Assembly (NCBI RefSeq): GCF_018691265.1
Contig: NW_024881279.1
Location: 5,981,243-6,045,242, forward strand
DNA from: Tyto alba
Lineage: Eukaryota; Chordata; Aves; Strigiformes; Tytonidae
Direction of reading: 5' to 3'
DNA length: 64,000 nt
The notes beneath the pieces were generated by a model that saw only the letters and a list, made by a program, of their open reading frames with translations, had not been told where the DNA came from and ran no database searches. The position numbers were made by a program, and so were the translations under genes. Shown one piece after another: positions 28,608 through 42,400 of this stretch (position 1 is its first letter; the number at the start of each line of letters is the position of its first letter).

Positions 28608-28645
<38 letters not shown>

Positions 28646-29213
28646 GTATGAAACATTTGGGAGAGGAAGATTTGGGTGTGGATTTCCCCTCGCTTTATAC
28701 TAAAGGAAAAGATGTGTCTCTGAGAAATGTTTTTGAACCACTTTATGGTGAACTCAGGCACCTCAGAGTGAGACTTTCAATTTGTAGAAACAGCCGCAAT
28801 TCACATGCTTTCAAGGCTTGGTCAGCTTTCCTCATCTGGCTGTCAGAATTTCAGCAAATCTGTTCTGCAGGAACATTTAGCTTCTTTTTGAACACTGCAG
28901 TGCAATATATTCACTATTATGTCCTGGTTTATTTATTCTAAGTAAATTCTCTTTTCGTGCTCATGATAGATTAGTCATCATAAGAAAATTATCTGCAGTG
29001 TTTGTTGATCAAGAGTGTATGCTCCAGAGGAAATGGAACCCAATGCTGTCACATTATTTTTGTTTGTTGGTAAATATGTGCTTTAGTTGTTATCAAATGT
29101 GATACTCAAGGTTGTGTTAGGATCCAGTCATTCACTATGCCATGCCAGATGATAAAGCCAAATGAATAGCTTTAAAAAATAAAAAGAAAACCTTTTTCTT
29201 TCCCTTTTTCCAG
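27601..29213 (+). other. SPOCK1: Intron sequence, no gene recognised
   Basis: AT-rich intron with a 31-base A run at 28612-28642. Nothing coding was recognised. The right end carries the C/T-rich tract that precedes the exon-like segment at 29214. Confidence 0.55.
28612..28642. repeat. Poly-A run (31 A)
   Basis: Thirty-one uninterrupted A residues, the longest homopolymer in the window. No AATAAA lies within about 60 bases upstream on the + strand and no retrocopy body was recognised, so it is called only as a simple repeat. Runs of this length are usually polymorphic and prone to sequencing error. Confidence 0.85.
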
Positions 29214-29478
29214 TGCTCTTCTCAGGTAGCAGACAGCTAACAATTTAAATGAGTTGAGTTTATGGATGGCTGCAGAAGCTGTCTTCATTCGCACCCTGTA
29301 CATATCCATCAGCCTCTCTGCAGCATTTCACTGCAGCAGCAGGGGAACAGCTCATCAGGCCCATCCCGGCGGAGGGCTGCGACGGGATGGTGAAGGCTGG
29401 ACTCTGTGTTTGTGTAGGCTTGGAAATGTGCTCGAGCAAGAAGACTGCTTAGAACTTGAGCAGTCAGAGGCGTATTAC
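29214..29478 (+). other. Exon-like GC-richer segment, possible non-coding or alternative exon
   Basis: A strong acceptor (CTTTTTCTTTCCCTTTTTCCAG) directly precedes this 265-base segment and a consensus donor (GTGAGT) follows it at 29479. Its base composition is clearly richer in G+C, with several CpGs, than the surrounding intron. No frame is open across the whole segment; one frame is open from 29254 to past the donor but lacks recognisable similarity. It could be an exon of a lncRNA, a cryptic or alternative SPOCK1 exon, or a conserved regulatory patch with chance splice motifs. The LTR inserted only 13 bases beyond the exon end. Confidence 0.3.
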
Positions 29479-29486
29479 GTGAGTAA

Positions 29487-29491
29487 CCACC
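29487..29491. repeat. Left target-site duplication (CCACC)
   Basis: The five bases CCACC immediately before the LTR are repeated immediately after it (30480-30484), the signature of retroviral-type integration. Confidence 0.85.
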
Positions 29492-30479
29492 TGTCGTGGT
29501 TTAGGCCTGATTGGCAGCCAACCACAATGCAGCAGCTCTCTCTCCCTTCCCCTCCAGCAATGAGAAGGGACAGAGAGCCAGGCTTGGGGTTCAAGATAGG
29601 ACTGGGATGGGGAAAAATCCCCCTTTTATGATCACGAGCAAAAGGCAGACTCGTTAGGGGAAGAAAAAAAAAGAACATACATTTATTACAGACACTAACA
29701 ACACATAACAGAGTAGGACAGTGAGAAGCATTGCCACATCTTGAGAACACCTTCCCCCCACCCCTCCCTTCTTCCCGGGCTCAGATCTGCTAGGGGAGTG
29801 TCCGAAACTTGTTCCTCCTGCTCCATCGTGGTCCCCCTCTCACAGGAGACAGTCCTCCACAAACTTTCTCCGACTTAAATTCCTCCCATGGACCACAGTG
29901 TTCCCCATACTGCTCCATCATGGGTCACTAACTTTCTCCAACTGGATTCCCTCCCACGGCTGCAGCCCTTCCCAAGCTGCTCCGGCGTGGGACTCCCCCG
30001 CATGCTGCAATCCTCCCAGCGCTGAATTACAGCAGCAGGGCTACCTTTTCCCATGAGACCCTGGCCTTCTTTGGGCACAGAACCTTGATCATCTGAGCAG
30101 GAGCAACAGGCCACAAATCAATGTCTGCTCTACCATAGATCTTCATGGGTGGCGGGGGGGGGCCGCCCTGCCGTCTCACCACAGGATACAGGGGGGTCTC
30201 TGCTCTGGCACACCTCCCCCCTCATTTCTTCCTCCATTCCTCCACTGACCTTGGTGTTCATGCAGCTGCAGCAACTCCTCCTCACAAGTCCCACTGCTCC
30301 TCACCACGTCCATTCTTAAATACGTTATCGCAGAGGTGCAGCTGATTGGTTCAATTTCCCAAACAGGAGTGGAGCTGATGTGGAGCTGGGGGAGCTTTGA
30401 GCAGCTTCTCACAGGGGGCCGCCCCGATAGCCCCCTCCCCTGCCACCAAAAAACTCCACCACTCACTCAACCCAGGACA
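29492..30479 (+). mobile_element. Solo LTR of an avian endogenous retrovirus (988 bp)
   Basis: The element starts TGTCGTGGTTTAGGCC and ends CAACCCAGGACA, so it has the TG...CA ends of an LTR, and it is flanked by a perfect 5-bp duplication CCACC. It is GC-rich against AT-rich surroundings. No internal retroviral sequence (gag, pol or env) or second LTR is present, so it is a solo LTR left by recombination between the LTRs of an old provirus. The TGTCGTGGTTTAG start and AGGACA end resemble bird ERVL-type LTRs, and a 5-bp duplication agrees with that class, but the exact family is not assigned. Open frames inside it are not genes. LTRs can carry promoter, enhancer and polyadenylation activity; none can be shown here. 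Confidence 0.88.
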
Positions 30480-30484
30480 CCACC
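30480..30484. repeat. Right target-site duplication (CCACC)
   Basis: Exact copy of the five bases at 29487-29491, abutting the CA end of the LTR. Confidence 0.85.
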
Positions 30485-33400
30485 CCTAGCAAACACAGTT
30501 AGTAAAACATTTGGAGGTTTAATAATGAAACCAAATGTACTTTCCTACTTGCTGGTTGTTCTTTTAAGGGCAAAAATTGCTTATGACAAAAATTAAGTAC
30601 CCATTAAAAAATTTGCAGCCTGTACCTAATGTAATCAGGCTTTTCTTACATCACACCAACTGAATATATAACAATACGTTTTTTTCATCTCCAAATCACT
30701 TTCAAGTGTAGAATCAATCATCATCCACTCTACTTCAGCAGGTACCTTGCTCCAATTGCTAAAGAGAATAATGTAGTGAATAAACAGTGTTAAGTGCTTG
30801 CTTAGCATACAAAAGTGTAGGTCGTCACACTTCAAAAGGAAGAAAATTGTTTTAAGTAGAATTTGTTATTTTCTGGATTTATAGGTATTTGGACCATGAG
30901 ATGTGAGGTCCCCAGACCATCCCCCAGATTCCTTCTGAAATTAGCTTATTTTGACTGGTGAGCTATAATTAATGATGTTGATATATAAGGCTGACAGTAT
31001 AGAGCAATTCTTGTTTTGGAAGTGTTTTTGTGTTGCACATACATCCAGCCCTGTCTTTTCCTCTTCCATCTCAGAATTTTTGTTGCTATGCATTCCAGAA
31101 AAGATAAGCATACTCTATGACAGCCAGGTCATATATATGGTGTTAATAAAAACAATATTTTAGCTATCAATCCTCAGAGCTGGAGGGATACTTGTAGTAG
31201 CTCAGTGCTCAGAGGTGGTTCGGACCTCTGTACTCCAAAGACCCAAACAAGTTTTGACGTTACAAGAGATGTATTGAGAAAAAAAAAGGTTCCTCTCTGG
31301 GATCCAAAGAGTATCTTGGGGTGTTACGATTTATTAGCATTTTGATTTGATAATCCTAGCTGCTAAAAACTGAACCGGTCACTTGGAGGGGGAACAGGGA
31401 TTAGCTGCTCCTGAATGACTGTTTCCCAAGTACAAGCACTAGGAAAGGAGGAGACATGTTTTAATGATTGAGGAGAGAGCTGGGGAAAGTGACTCTCTGA
31501 AGCAAGAAAACTGTTCGTCTGGGGAAGAGGAGAATGGTCTGGTCAGCCATGTGTGGAGAACAGTAGAGCAAATTGGGCAGAGAAGAAGGAGAACACAGGG
31601 CATGTAGATGAGTTAGAAAATAAACAAAGGCCAGCTTCTGCCTTTTGGGGAAAATGATGAATTTTAACTTTGGCAAAGTTACCTTCAAAATTTAGTATGC
31701 CATCTATGAAAAATAAGTTCAAGATCACAAGTGTGAGGACAACCCATAAAACTGCATAGCCAAAAATTTTGGATAAAGGATCAGAGTCCTTTCTCCTTCA
31801 TTGTTTTCATCAGTGCTCCCACTTCACTTGCCCTGGGGCCAGCACAGTCCAGTCCAACCTCTCCAGGGAGCAGGTCTGTGTGCATTTCTCTACAGCTCAA
31901 TTGCTCTCTGTCTGCAGCCTTAAGGTGTCCCCAACACATTTCACAGCCCTTAACCCCCAACATCTTTTTTCCCTCCCACACAAGTTTTATCTGTAGCACT
32001 TTACACCCAAAATTCTGCCCATCTGCTCCTGCCCCACCCCATATTCCCAGCCTCATGATGCTTGATGATGAGCTGATGCTCCTACCAGAACTCCTTTGCC
32101 ATCCACTGCCGCCAAAGGTGCATTACAGTATTGGCACAGTCTGTGCTCCCTGTGCTTCTCCTTATACAGCTTGTCTTGTTGCAAAGAGAAGAAATGTGTC
32201 TGCATTCAGGGGGCTGATTATTCATGCTGGTAAATCATAGATTGACCACCACTGCTATGTGTCTTCATGAACAAACTAATAGTAAAAGAAATCAAAAGAA
32301 GTAGCAATGGAGCAAAGGTGTTTTGCAACCTTAAGCATAAAAAAGGAGAGACCTGACAGTTTAAATGACACATGGGAAGTAATCATGGATTAGAAGTACT
32401 TGGAGGATTTCTTCCTAGTGAACTGGAAGTTTTAATCCATTGAATGAAAAAATATAATGTTATTGACTGGCTAGAATGAACTGAAACTTGATTCTGATAT
32501 ACCCAGTATGGGAATACTGGAATTGCCATAAACTGAGAGCTTTACTGTGTTCTGAGATTACTGGTTGTAAATTGTGGAGGTATATCATTAGGACTGCATT
32601 ATAGCAACTGTCCAACTTTCTAAAGATAAATACTTTGGCTCAGTTTTCACAGAACTACTGGATAATTAAATCTTCAAACAAATAAACTACAGTCTGGTTT
32701 GGATTTCTCTAAAAGCTAGCATTTTCTGGTTTTGAAATATAAAGTAGGAGGCAGTCGGTTGTCTATCTGATGAGTACTGTAGGTATAAATTATCAATTTT
32801 CACCAGAATGTCAAAAAATATCTGAAAAATCTGGTAGTGGCAAGATGGTGAAGAAAGGCAAGATTGTGTGAGTACCCCCTAAATAATAAATTAAATTTTC
32901 AGGAAATTCATTCAAACTTTTATTTTATTGACAGATACATAATAGACATGCCACGTTCTTTGTTTTTTCTCTACAGCACCAGCAAATCATGAACCAGTGT
33001 TTTCACCAGTGCTGTTGTTGCAGATGACCAACATATTCAGAAAGGAATCTGTTATGCTTAAGCTTAGGAGGAAGCATTGTAAATTCTCAGCCATGATTTT
33101 CTGTTATTTGTATAGAAATAAATTAGGCATTCATTCTTTAGTCCATATTCTGCTCTCATTTCTATCACTTTTACATCTGCACAAATCTTTTAATTTCAGT
33201 TCACGTCCTCCTGATTTATACTGATATAGCTGAGAATAAAATCTGTCCCAGTGAGTGCAAAGTAAACAAAGAGAAATAGGTAATTAAAGATATCAAGGAC
33301 ATATAGGAGACAAACTCTAGTGAGAATTCATCAAATGCATCAGGACAGACAGTGAAAAATCATGGTATCTAGATGACAGCCAGAAGTGAAATAAAAAGCA

Positions 33401-36400
33401 GAATAGGATTTGTTTTTCTAAAACATGTTGAAAAAGTGGCTGTGTGAAAGATAGTGAGAAGACATTGGAGATGTCAGTTGCAGAAATCCAAAAAAGGACA
33501 GAATACAAGGAAATTAAAAAATTGGGTGCATGTCCTGAAGATCAAGTTGTAGATACTTGGATGAAAAAAGAGAGACAGAAGAGAGTAACTGTAAACTGTA
33601 TTTTACTAAAAAAAAAAATTAATGTGGGTGGCTGAAAACTAGTGTGAAGTTGAGAGAAATTTAACAGATCAGTGAGAGCAAAGGTTTTTTCAGCCTGATT
33701 GAATGCAAAACCACAGAAGAAAATCTAAGCCAAAGTGAAGAAACATAGTAATGAGAAATCTTTTAGGAAGTTGCATACTAAAGTTGAAGCAAAAGGCACA
33801 GAACAAAACCAACTGCTAACAATCTTCAGTAAACACTCATTCTGCTGCTGGAGTCATCAGCAATCACAGAGAAATCTTTATAGTGTTTGTAGAATGTAGA
33901 ACCACTGAACCTTGCAGAAAGAAATAAAAGATATACAGGTAATTGTGTAGTTCTCTAATGTTAGTACAAACCTTCAGGAGAAAAGCTGTAAAACTGAAGA
34001 GGCACTCAGAATATGGTGAAGGTATTAAAAACCAGAATTATGAAGATTTATGATTAATGACTTTTTTGCCTCCCCACCTTATTTTGAGATTTTGATGATT
34101 TTTGAGGTAAGAATTTTAGATTAACCACGCAGAACTAGGTAGAATAAGCTGTAAACCAATAAGTAGAGGCAGTTTTGAATGAAGGCAAAAGACTTCAGTT
34201 GAAAACATACTTGCACAGATATGGTAACCAGGAAAGCACACTACAGGGTCACACCTCTTATAGTCACAAAGAATCACACAGAACATTGAATACAGTTGTC
34301 TAAGTATATTGACTTAGTGTGGGTTTTTCCAAATCGAAAGGCTCCAGTTTTGTAGCCTATTTGTTGATATAGGGAAGGGGGGATTATACAGAGCGTAACC
34401 CAGCCAAATAAAGCAGTACTGGGTCATGAATGGATGTTGGTGTGGGGTGTATGTTTATTCATCCTTCTGAGCAAATGTGAGACTCATTGTGGCCATTCTC
34501 TTCAAGCTCTTCTTGGCTCTTGTCACAATTAATGACACTTGATTTTTGAAAGGATAGTTACAGCTGTGTAATGATACCTTTCAGCAAATTTCAGGATCTA
34601 CCAGTCTTTCTCAGAGGTGAACTGTAAATGTAAACTCAGAGGAGTGTCTGATATAAGGAAAAGCATGATTAAAAAAATCTGGAACGTAATCTGTTGGCAT
34701 CTGGTTCTTGAGGTCCCTGCTTGCCCTCTTGATACTATGTCATACTTTACTTTCTGGATTGATCTCACACTACATCAGACTTTCCCATCATTTCTCTTCC
34801 CTTAGTCATTCTGCTCAACCCACAACAGTCCAGCTCACATGATCTAGATCTCTTAATCACCCTCTATTTAGTCAGGATCTATTTTGATCCTTAAAGGCTT
34901 TAAAAGCGGTGTACAGTGAGCACAGGGCATTTCTTCATTAACATTTTAGTTTGTATCAAAATATGCCTTGGAAGCAAGTCTCCCAGTTGTCTTCAGTTAC
35001 TCTGCTGTTGTTCTCATTGCAGAGCATGTGAAATTAATTCCTTATTGATGAAACCTGAAAACAGATGTGCTTGGAGATATGTGTACCAAATAACTAAGAG
35101 AACAGTTCATGGGATCAGGCTGCAGCTAGTCTGAAGCAAAATGTGGACTGTATGTGCAGAGCAGATTTTGGATCCTCAGCATGAATTATTCCATTCTACA
35201 AATCCACTCCTCAGGCACCATTCTGCTTGTTGATGTAGATGTCAGAATCTGTGCTGTAGGAGGATTATTGTGTATGTTCTTTCCTTCTATAACATACATC
35301 GGCAAACCTACTTGTGCAAATTGCAACTGGTGAAGGGTCCAGTCCTTCCCCGGTCACATAACATAGTGCTTTTCACTCATCAGATGTTCTCAACCCACTG
35401 TTAAGAAACAATACATTAAACCATCATTCACGTTTTATTAACTGATTGTGGGGTTCTGACATGAAAACAAGTGCATGCAGCCTTCAGACTGGTGCTAAGG
35501 AATCAGTTTCCTTTCAGGCATCCACTATAAATCTGTGGTAGCCTTAGTGTCTCAATGTGGTTAGCCATAATTTTGTGAGAACTAGACAAACAGGTATATA
35601 TGAGAGTCCCATATAGGGCAGATTTTTTTAGTCCTTATGCTAATATTAAAATTCTTTGGGGTATTTTTCATTCAGCTGGATTTTTATCTCTTGATTTCAT
35701 GTTGCAGTTTCTCTTGCAAACACTTCTCAAAATACTTTTGTGGAAATGAGTTCACCTCTGCTGAAATATTCTACTAGCTCATGTTATGTCTGACTGAGCT
35801 GACAAATGGCTTGACAGCATTGCTGGAATCTGCCAAAATACAATTTCAGAAACGACAGTGCTAAGCTAAGTTATAATCTAAATGAATGTTACTGCAGCTG
35901 AGTATTCACGTTCCTGACTTTCTTCAATTAGAATCAGGCAAGTTCCCTGTTGTTTGATTCTTAGTAATTGCAAAAGTTCCTGTTTTGTCTTTCCATGTTT
36001 ACACATGATTATAAGTCACATTTCATGGTTAGCTTATAACAAATTTAACACATTTCAAATTGTTCCATAAATAATGGGGTAAACAATGAGAATGACCTTA
36101 ATGTACAACTGCTAAGAAGTAGCTTCAGTGCAGGGAATGCTATGTTTTAATTAACTATCCAAACTCCATTGCATCTCTTAAAAAATTAGCAAGATCTGCT
36201 GTTTAGTTCCTCAGAAATCTCAAACATATATGAATTAACATTTTCATAGGGTTTATAAAGATAAAGTTTATCTTGTGGATTTTGTAATATTAGTAGGTTT
36301 GAAGTATAATTTCCAACTTGAGCTTTCTTAGGTACTAAAGCAGTTTTAGAGGACCTGCAAATAGACATTATAGTTTTAATGTAAAAATTGTTTTATCTGC

Positions 36401-39400
36401 CTTACTAAAACCATGTCTTAATCCCATACGGTATTGTAATGACACTATATGGCCAGGCAATTTAGTATTTTAAATCTTGTAGTGTTTGCACTGTCTCAAC
36501 TCACATTTTTGTGGATATATTTTTAAGATGCTCTTACTTTTTAGAGTGCTTCAGAATGTTTTCTGTAAGCTCCTCAGCACCATCCAAATCTTACTCACAT
36601 TCTGGTTTATAGAACCAAGAGAAAAAGCTACCAACTGCTTTCCCAACCACTTCTGCACTGAAGGAAATTACCTTCCTAGGACAAAACAACAGGGAATTTT
36701 GCCTCCAATGGAAGCAAATGGGAGCTAAAGATCAGGGAAAGGGTGATGCTTGAGTGATGTGAAGATAATGCTAACTCTGTGTCTGTCTCCAACAACAAAT
36801 ATTTAATAAAGCTGAGATTGAACCATTTCAGGACATTTTTCCTTTTGCTAAAATCTGTTAGGACCAACTTCTCTCTAAGCCCATTCTTGTATATATTGAA
36901 ACAAATAGAAGTGTGACTCTAAATCTCAGGTCTTAGCTTGGAAGAATACTGGTGTTTATTAAAGAAACCAGCATTATTAATTTGCAAGTAAAACATGTTA
37001 TTTTGGTGGAGATTCTCAGAGCTTTCCACTGTTTGTGATTCTTATGAATAAAGTCAAGGCTTTGGCTTAGCAGCATGAAAAATAGTTTATGAAGAGCGCT
37101 TAAGGCATATATGAATTAATCAGGTCACTAAAGACAGATTTAATTTTTTTTTTTTTTTTATCCCACAGCTGGGTAGATTAGTTGTAAAGCAACTGCCTCA
37201 AGCCTGTTTGTACTAGAGACCATGGAACCAAGAAAAGGGGTAGTTTAAAATCTGTATGGTGTTGAATAGAAAACAAAAGAGTATTTTAAGAATAAGAGAT
37301 TAGTGTTGAGGTTTACTCATTGTAATCTTAATAGATGTGTGAAATCAATAGTAAATGTCTGTATGAGTTTCTCTGTTGGAGGGAGGGTTCAATTAGAGCA
37401 TGTTTCTGGAAAACCTCATCACGTTTACTTAATAATTCTATATTCTGTAGAAGCATTTGCTCTCTAAGATATATATTTCCTCTGATTTTACATCTCTAAG
37501 GCTTGGAGATTAGTTACACTGCATGTTTGAACTATTTTCTCAGTTGTTAGCATTAAATAGCTAGTTGTACTGGACCTCAGGTATAAAATTACAAGTGATC
37601 AAAATTCAAAGGTTCTCTTGTGACTAAATAAGTCTTTATGACCTTCAGTACTCTTCAGATGTCTCTCAATCCTGTTTTTTTTCAGGTTCTGTTCTTTGTT
37701 AAAATGCCATTTTGTTTTGCTTTAGACCTATTTCATGATTTAATCCCTTTTACAGTAAGCAACTGTACTGTCTAGAGACCAGGAACATACTTCTGTTTAC
37801 AGCAGGACAATTCAAAAATGCCTTTTTGATATCTGGAAGCTATATATTCTCTTGAGTCATGGCCGCTTGGTTAGAAGGTTCCTAAGATTGTAAAATAAAG
37901 TTTTGCTATCTTACTTTCTCATGCCATTGTTCATTCCATGCTGTGCTACACTACATACTGACCTTTTATTGATGACGCACAGGGACGCATGTTCTGGCAA
38001 GTTCAAGAGTGCATTATATCTCCCTACAGGAGACTCTTTCAGATGTCTGCCCTTGATCCAAGAAGCATGCTACTGTAAAAAATGAAAGGTCACTTAGTTT
38101 TCTCAATTTGGTCAGAAGAATTTATCTTGAATGTTGCTTTATCGTCATAACCACGTCTATGGAAGCTTAGTACAATATATATTTCATATTTGTAATTTAT
38201 CCTTTTCTGAACATCTCTGAATATGTGTCAGTAATTGACAATGTTCACAATGAATATTGTTTCTGGAGTGTGTACTGTGTGAAATTCCTTATGTACACAA
38301 TTAAGAATTTTCAATGATGAATCAAGAGCCAATGAAAGCATAAATAAAATGTTCAAAGATGCTGAAATCATGTAACACCAGTGTATCATGTCTGAATCTT
38401 TCTGCTCTTGTTTGTCATGATTCTGAAGCTAAATGGAAATATTTTCTGAATATAGCTGACAGCCATGTTTGTTAGTATATGGACTTGTAATTGATATAAT
38501 GACGTAGCATCTGCAAATATTTTTGGGGTGAGTAGTTCTGCACATAGTGTATAGGGTGTGAGAAGTCACTATCTCCCTTCTTGAGGGGACAATACTAAGA
38601 TGTGGTCAGTGGTCAAATGGAGTAAAATCTTTATCCAGTAATACTGATGTTGCCTTTGTTAGCTTGGGCTCTTGCTAGCAAATAGAGGTGTGCAAATTAA
38701 GCTGTTAAATCATCTTTTTCATGGCAAATGTAAGTGGATCTCTAGTTTGACTTTTGTGGCTTGAAATGTTCAGCATGGATCTGAAGTAAGCTTTGGACAG
38801 TGTTCCATGGACTTCTTGACAGCAAATTATGCACAAATTGAGAAGTCGGGTGCTGTCTTCTCCTAAAATAAAGTAGGATCAATGCATATGGAAATTTTTG
38901 TAGTGTGGACACTAACAGCCTTGGCATTTAAATCCCACTGGAGCCATTACTGCAGTTTAGATATCTTTTGCCTGAATGAGAATATTTTGTTTCTTTGGCC
39001 TTTTCATCTTACTTTTTTTAAACTTTTTTTTATTGATTATTTGATCTAAATCTTTAAAAATAACATTCCAACAAAAACTGTTTCTATCTAAACTACTATT
39101 GCTTTAACCAGATGGCAAGTAGCAATCATTCATGAAAGGTAACATTTTGTTACTGTTACTTTACAACCCACAAGAGAAATCAGTTTCTTAATATTCAAAA
39201 TAATCTCTCTTATTTCTTCAGTTTAATAGATTAATGAGGTACCATCAGGAAAATGTTATGTTCATGCACGTCCTATAATTTTTCAGGAAATGGGTAAAGA
39301 TAATACAAGTCTGGAGGTAATAAAACAGAGTCATGAGGGACTTTACTTGAATCAACCAGCCCCAACAGTTACGGAAAACGCCATCACGTGATAACTTTTA

Positions 39401-42400
39401 TAAGTTGATCAAGGTATTTAAAATAACCTTCTATGTGTTCAAGTTGTTGGTGACAAACTAACTGAGGAGCCCTTTCTTGAGGGACGATAGGGAAGACAAG
39501 ATTTCTGTTTGCAGCAACTACTGCATGTATTTATCTATTTCATTTCCATTAAGCTTGCTGTCAGTTTTGCGTAATGATTTTTGGTGTTGTGTTCATTTTT
39601 TTTAGAATGGATAAAATGCCAGAGACAATTAACAAAATGATATTACAAACTGGAATGGAAACCACACATTTGTAATGGCTCACAGGGTTTCAGATCTGAA
39701 AACGTGTACAACTGTCATGCAGTCAGCAAATGATTATTTCATAGACTAGTTGCATGTGACTGCTTTTTCCTGTTACAGTTCTAAGAAATTTCAAATACTG
39801 GCTGAAACTGGCTAAAAGACTGCAAAGTTGTCCTTTTCAACAGCATCATGGCTAGTTTGATTTCACCTTTTGTGAAGGTTTTTCTCAACATTACTTGGAG
39901 CTAGATTTTCCTCAAATCTACAAATGAAATACAAACGCCTGTGTGCTCCCAGGGACAGTTCATTGCTCATAATTCAGTATAATTCATAGAGTCTCTTTCA
40001 AGTCTTTAGTTCTGCATTTGAAGTAAGTTTAAATACTTAGGACATAGTAAATAGTTTAACTGTCTCTATAGATCTCAGAAAATTATGTCATTAAATATTA
40101 AAGTTAGACAAGTTATTCAACTTCTGTTTGTTCCCTTGTATGTTTTAACCACTGGGATTTGTATATCTAAGTGGAATATTGGTATGATTTTGTTCATAAC
40201 TTTTATAACATTGATATATGGAGAATTATCACTTTATCTCATAATGAGATTATTTCTATAATACTAAATGAAAAAAAAAATAACCACATGACTCAAAACA
40301 GATTTCTGAAGAATTCTTGTAAGATAAAACAAGAAAAAAAAAAAGGTATTTAATCATGATGCAAATTGTTGTTCACTGTAAAGAAATTCTCATGTGAAAG
40401 AGTGGTGGCATTAGGATTCTTTTATAACAGTGTCATTCTCCAGATACAGACCACAAATGTTCATGTAAAAAGGGTCAGTGAATGTTACAAACAGGTACTG
40501 CAAATGTATTCTCAAAGCAACAAGAATACTGAAATTGAAGTAACTTTACCAATGGCTTTATAACCTTCAAGCTGCTGAAAAACAATTGTTTTCTAAGTAT
40601 GTAATCTGAGTCTTTGAATAAAAATTAAGACATGGAAGGATTTTAGTAGCTCTCCTTTTGAGGTATGTTTTCTATATTACACCTATTGAGAATATGATTT
40701 ATTAACAATATTATTCACTATCTATATAGAGAGAACCTGCAGGGGGCCATTCTTCACCAATCATCACAATAATAATCCTCGGTAATGGTACAGTGGTTTT
40801 GCTAAGAGGAAAAAAAGCAAATGATCATGTGAGAAAACAACACTAAGCCAGGTTCTCAACTTGTGAATCTTTAATTCACACAGCAGGCATTCATGTTATT
40901 TTTGTGCATTAGTTGCAACCTTATAAAGATCACTAGATTCAGGGAGTTACCCTGGATACCCAGTTGCTAATTCATACATAGTGTTAGTTCAAAGATCAGA
41001 AATAATGCTGCTTTAAGGAATTCCACCTGAAGGGAGGGGGGACTATATTTCTGTAATCTCTGGCTCTGCTTCTTGCTTCCTGGTTGACTAAGTGCTACTC
41101 AGTCTATGAAAGTGGGAGTTAACAATTCCCAGGGCTGCTTCCATCCGTGCTCTGTGCTGAATCTGCTGATGCACAATTCAAGTAGTTCTTCACGGCTCAA
41201 ACTGAGGAACGGCACAAGTCTCATAGGGAAGAGGGTGTATTTTCTAGCTAAGAAGTAAAAAATCCATTGGTCTTGACTATATTTTCCCAGTCCTCTGAAG
41301 ACAGTGTAACTCCATTGACTTGAGTAAGTTCCATGACAGACTTTTGTTTTCTAACTGGATTATATAAATTCCACAGCAGATAATAAAAGTGCCAAGTATT
41401 GTTTTATCAGAGGGACCTCTCAAGCTCATTTTACTGAAATATGTTTGTCCTCTGGCCTCCCATGGAGGCACTCAGCTTTGCTACCCTCTACCACCCTGCT
41501 TGGGTTGTCCATGGGTGAGAACTCCTTGATAAGGAGCCCACAAACAACTGCTGCCATCTGGACCTCTTGCATCATGTGGAGCTTCAGTCCTCTCTGCCCT
41601 GGAAGTCTGGTGCTGTCCTCTTCCCTTTCCTTGTCTCTTGTTTGCCACCTACACCTTCCCTTCCAAATGGTCCTGGTTTTGAAGAAGTGATTATAAATTT
41701 AATTCACTGTCTATTACTGGGAACCCTGACTGACATTCAGAAGCTGAATCAACCATGTCTGTTTTGGGAGATGGATGCAGAGTTCTGGTTAAACTTGCTG
41801 TAGGCATCAGGGTATAATTGGAGAGTAACCAAAGAAATCAGAAACTCTCAAGCATCTGGGAACAAATGCTGGCAGGAGTAGGGCCTTACAGATTTGTTTA
41901 GGGGTCAGTAACTATTGAGCTTCCTTGCAGATTTCCCCAGGATCTGATTGTCTGAAGAAATTGTTTCAGCCGAGTTGGTCAATCATCACTCTCATCCTCA
42001 GGCCTTGCTAGATGTATCCCACTGACTGTCTTCCTTCCATCCCAACTCCTCCCTCCCTCTGCTGCCTCTCTGATAGCCACAGAGGAGGCTTTTTGCAAAG
42101 GTGGTGGAAGGGGAACTCATGACTGGAGAAGAAAGTAATTAATTGCATGTGCCTCTGCAGTGCCTCTAAGACAGTTCTGTGTGGCTGAGGCACTGTAGCT
42201 AGTGAGTATGTGTTGTTAATTTACAACATAAGCAAGCAAGTAAAGTTCTAGTTTTTTCAGTCTGGTCTTGGAGTTGTAACATCTGTGACAGTGTAGCGCA
42301 CCCAATGTAACAAGGATCAGCAAGCCCATGCCTTGTGAGACTCCTGAGCTTTACCTTTCTGGGCTTGTGAGAGCTTTAATGCTTGCAGCATAACCTGGTG

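Noticed and set aside
29254..29631. 125-codon + strand frame entering the LTR
   Set aside because: It starts on TTG and runs across the LTR boundary, so it cannot be an ancestral gene as it stands. Only the splice-bracketed part was kept as an exon candidate.
29475..30466. Several open frames on both strands of 29.5-30.5 kb
   Set aside because: They lie inside the GC-rich solo LTR, where stops are rarer. LTRs of this kind are not protein coding.
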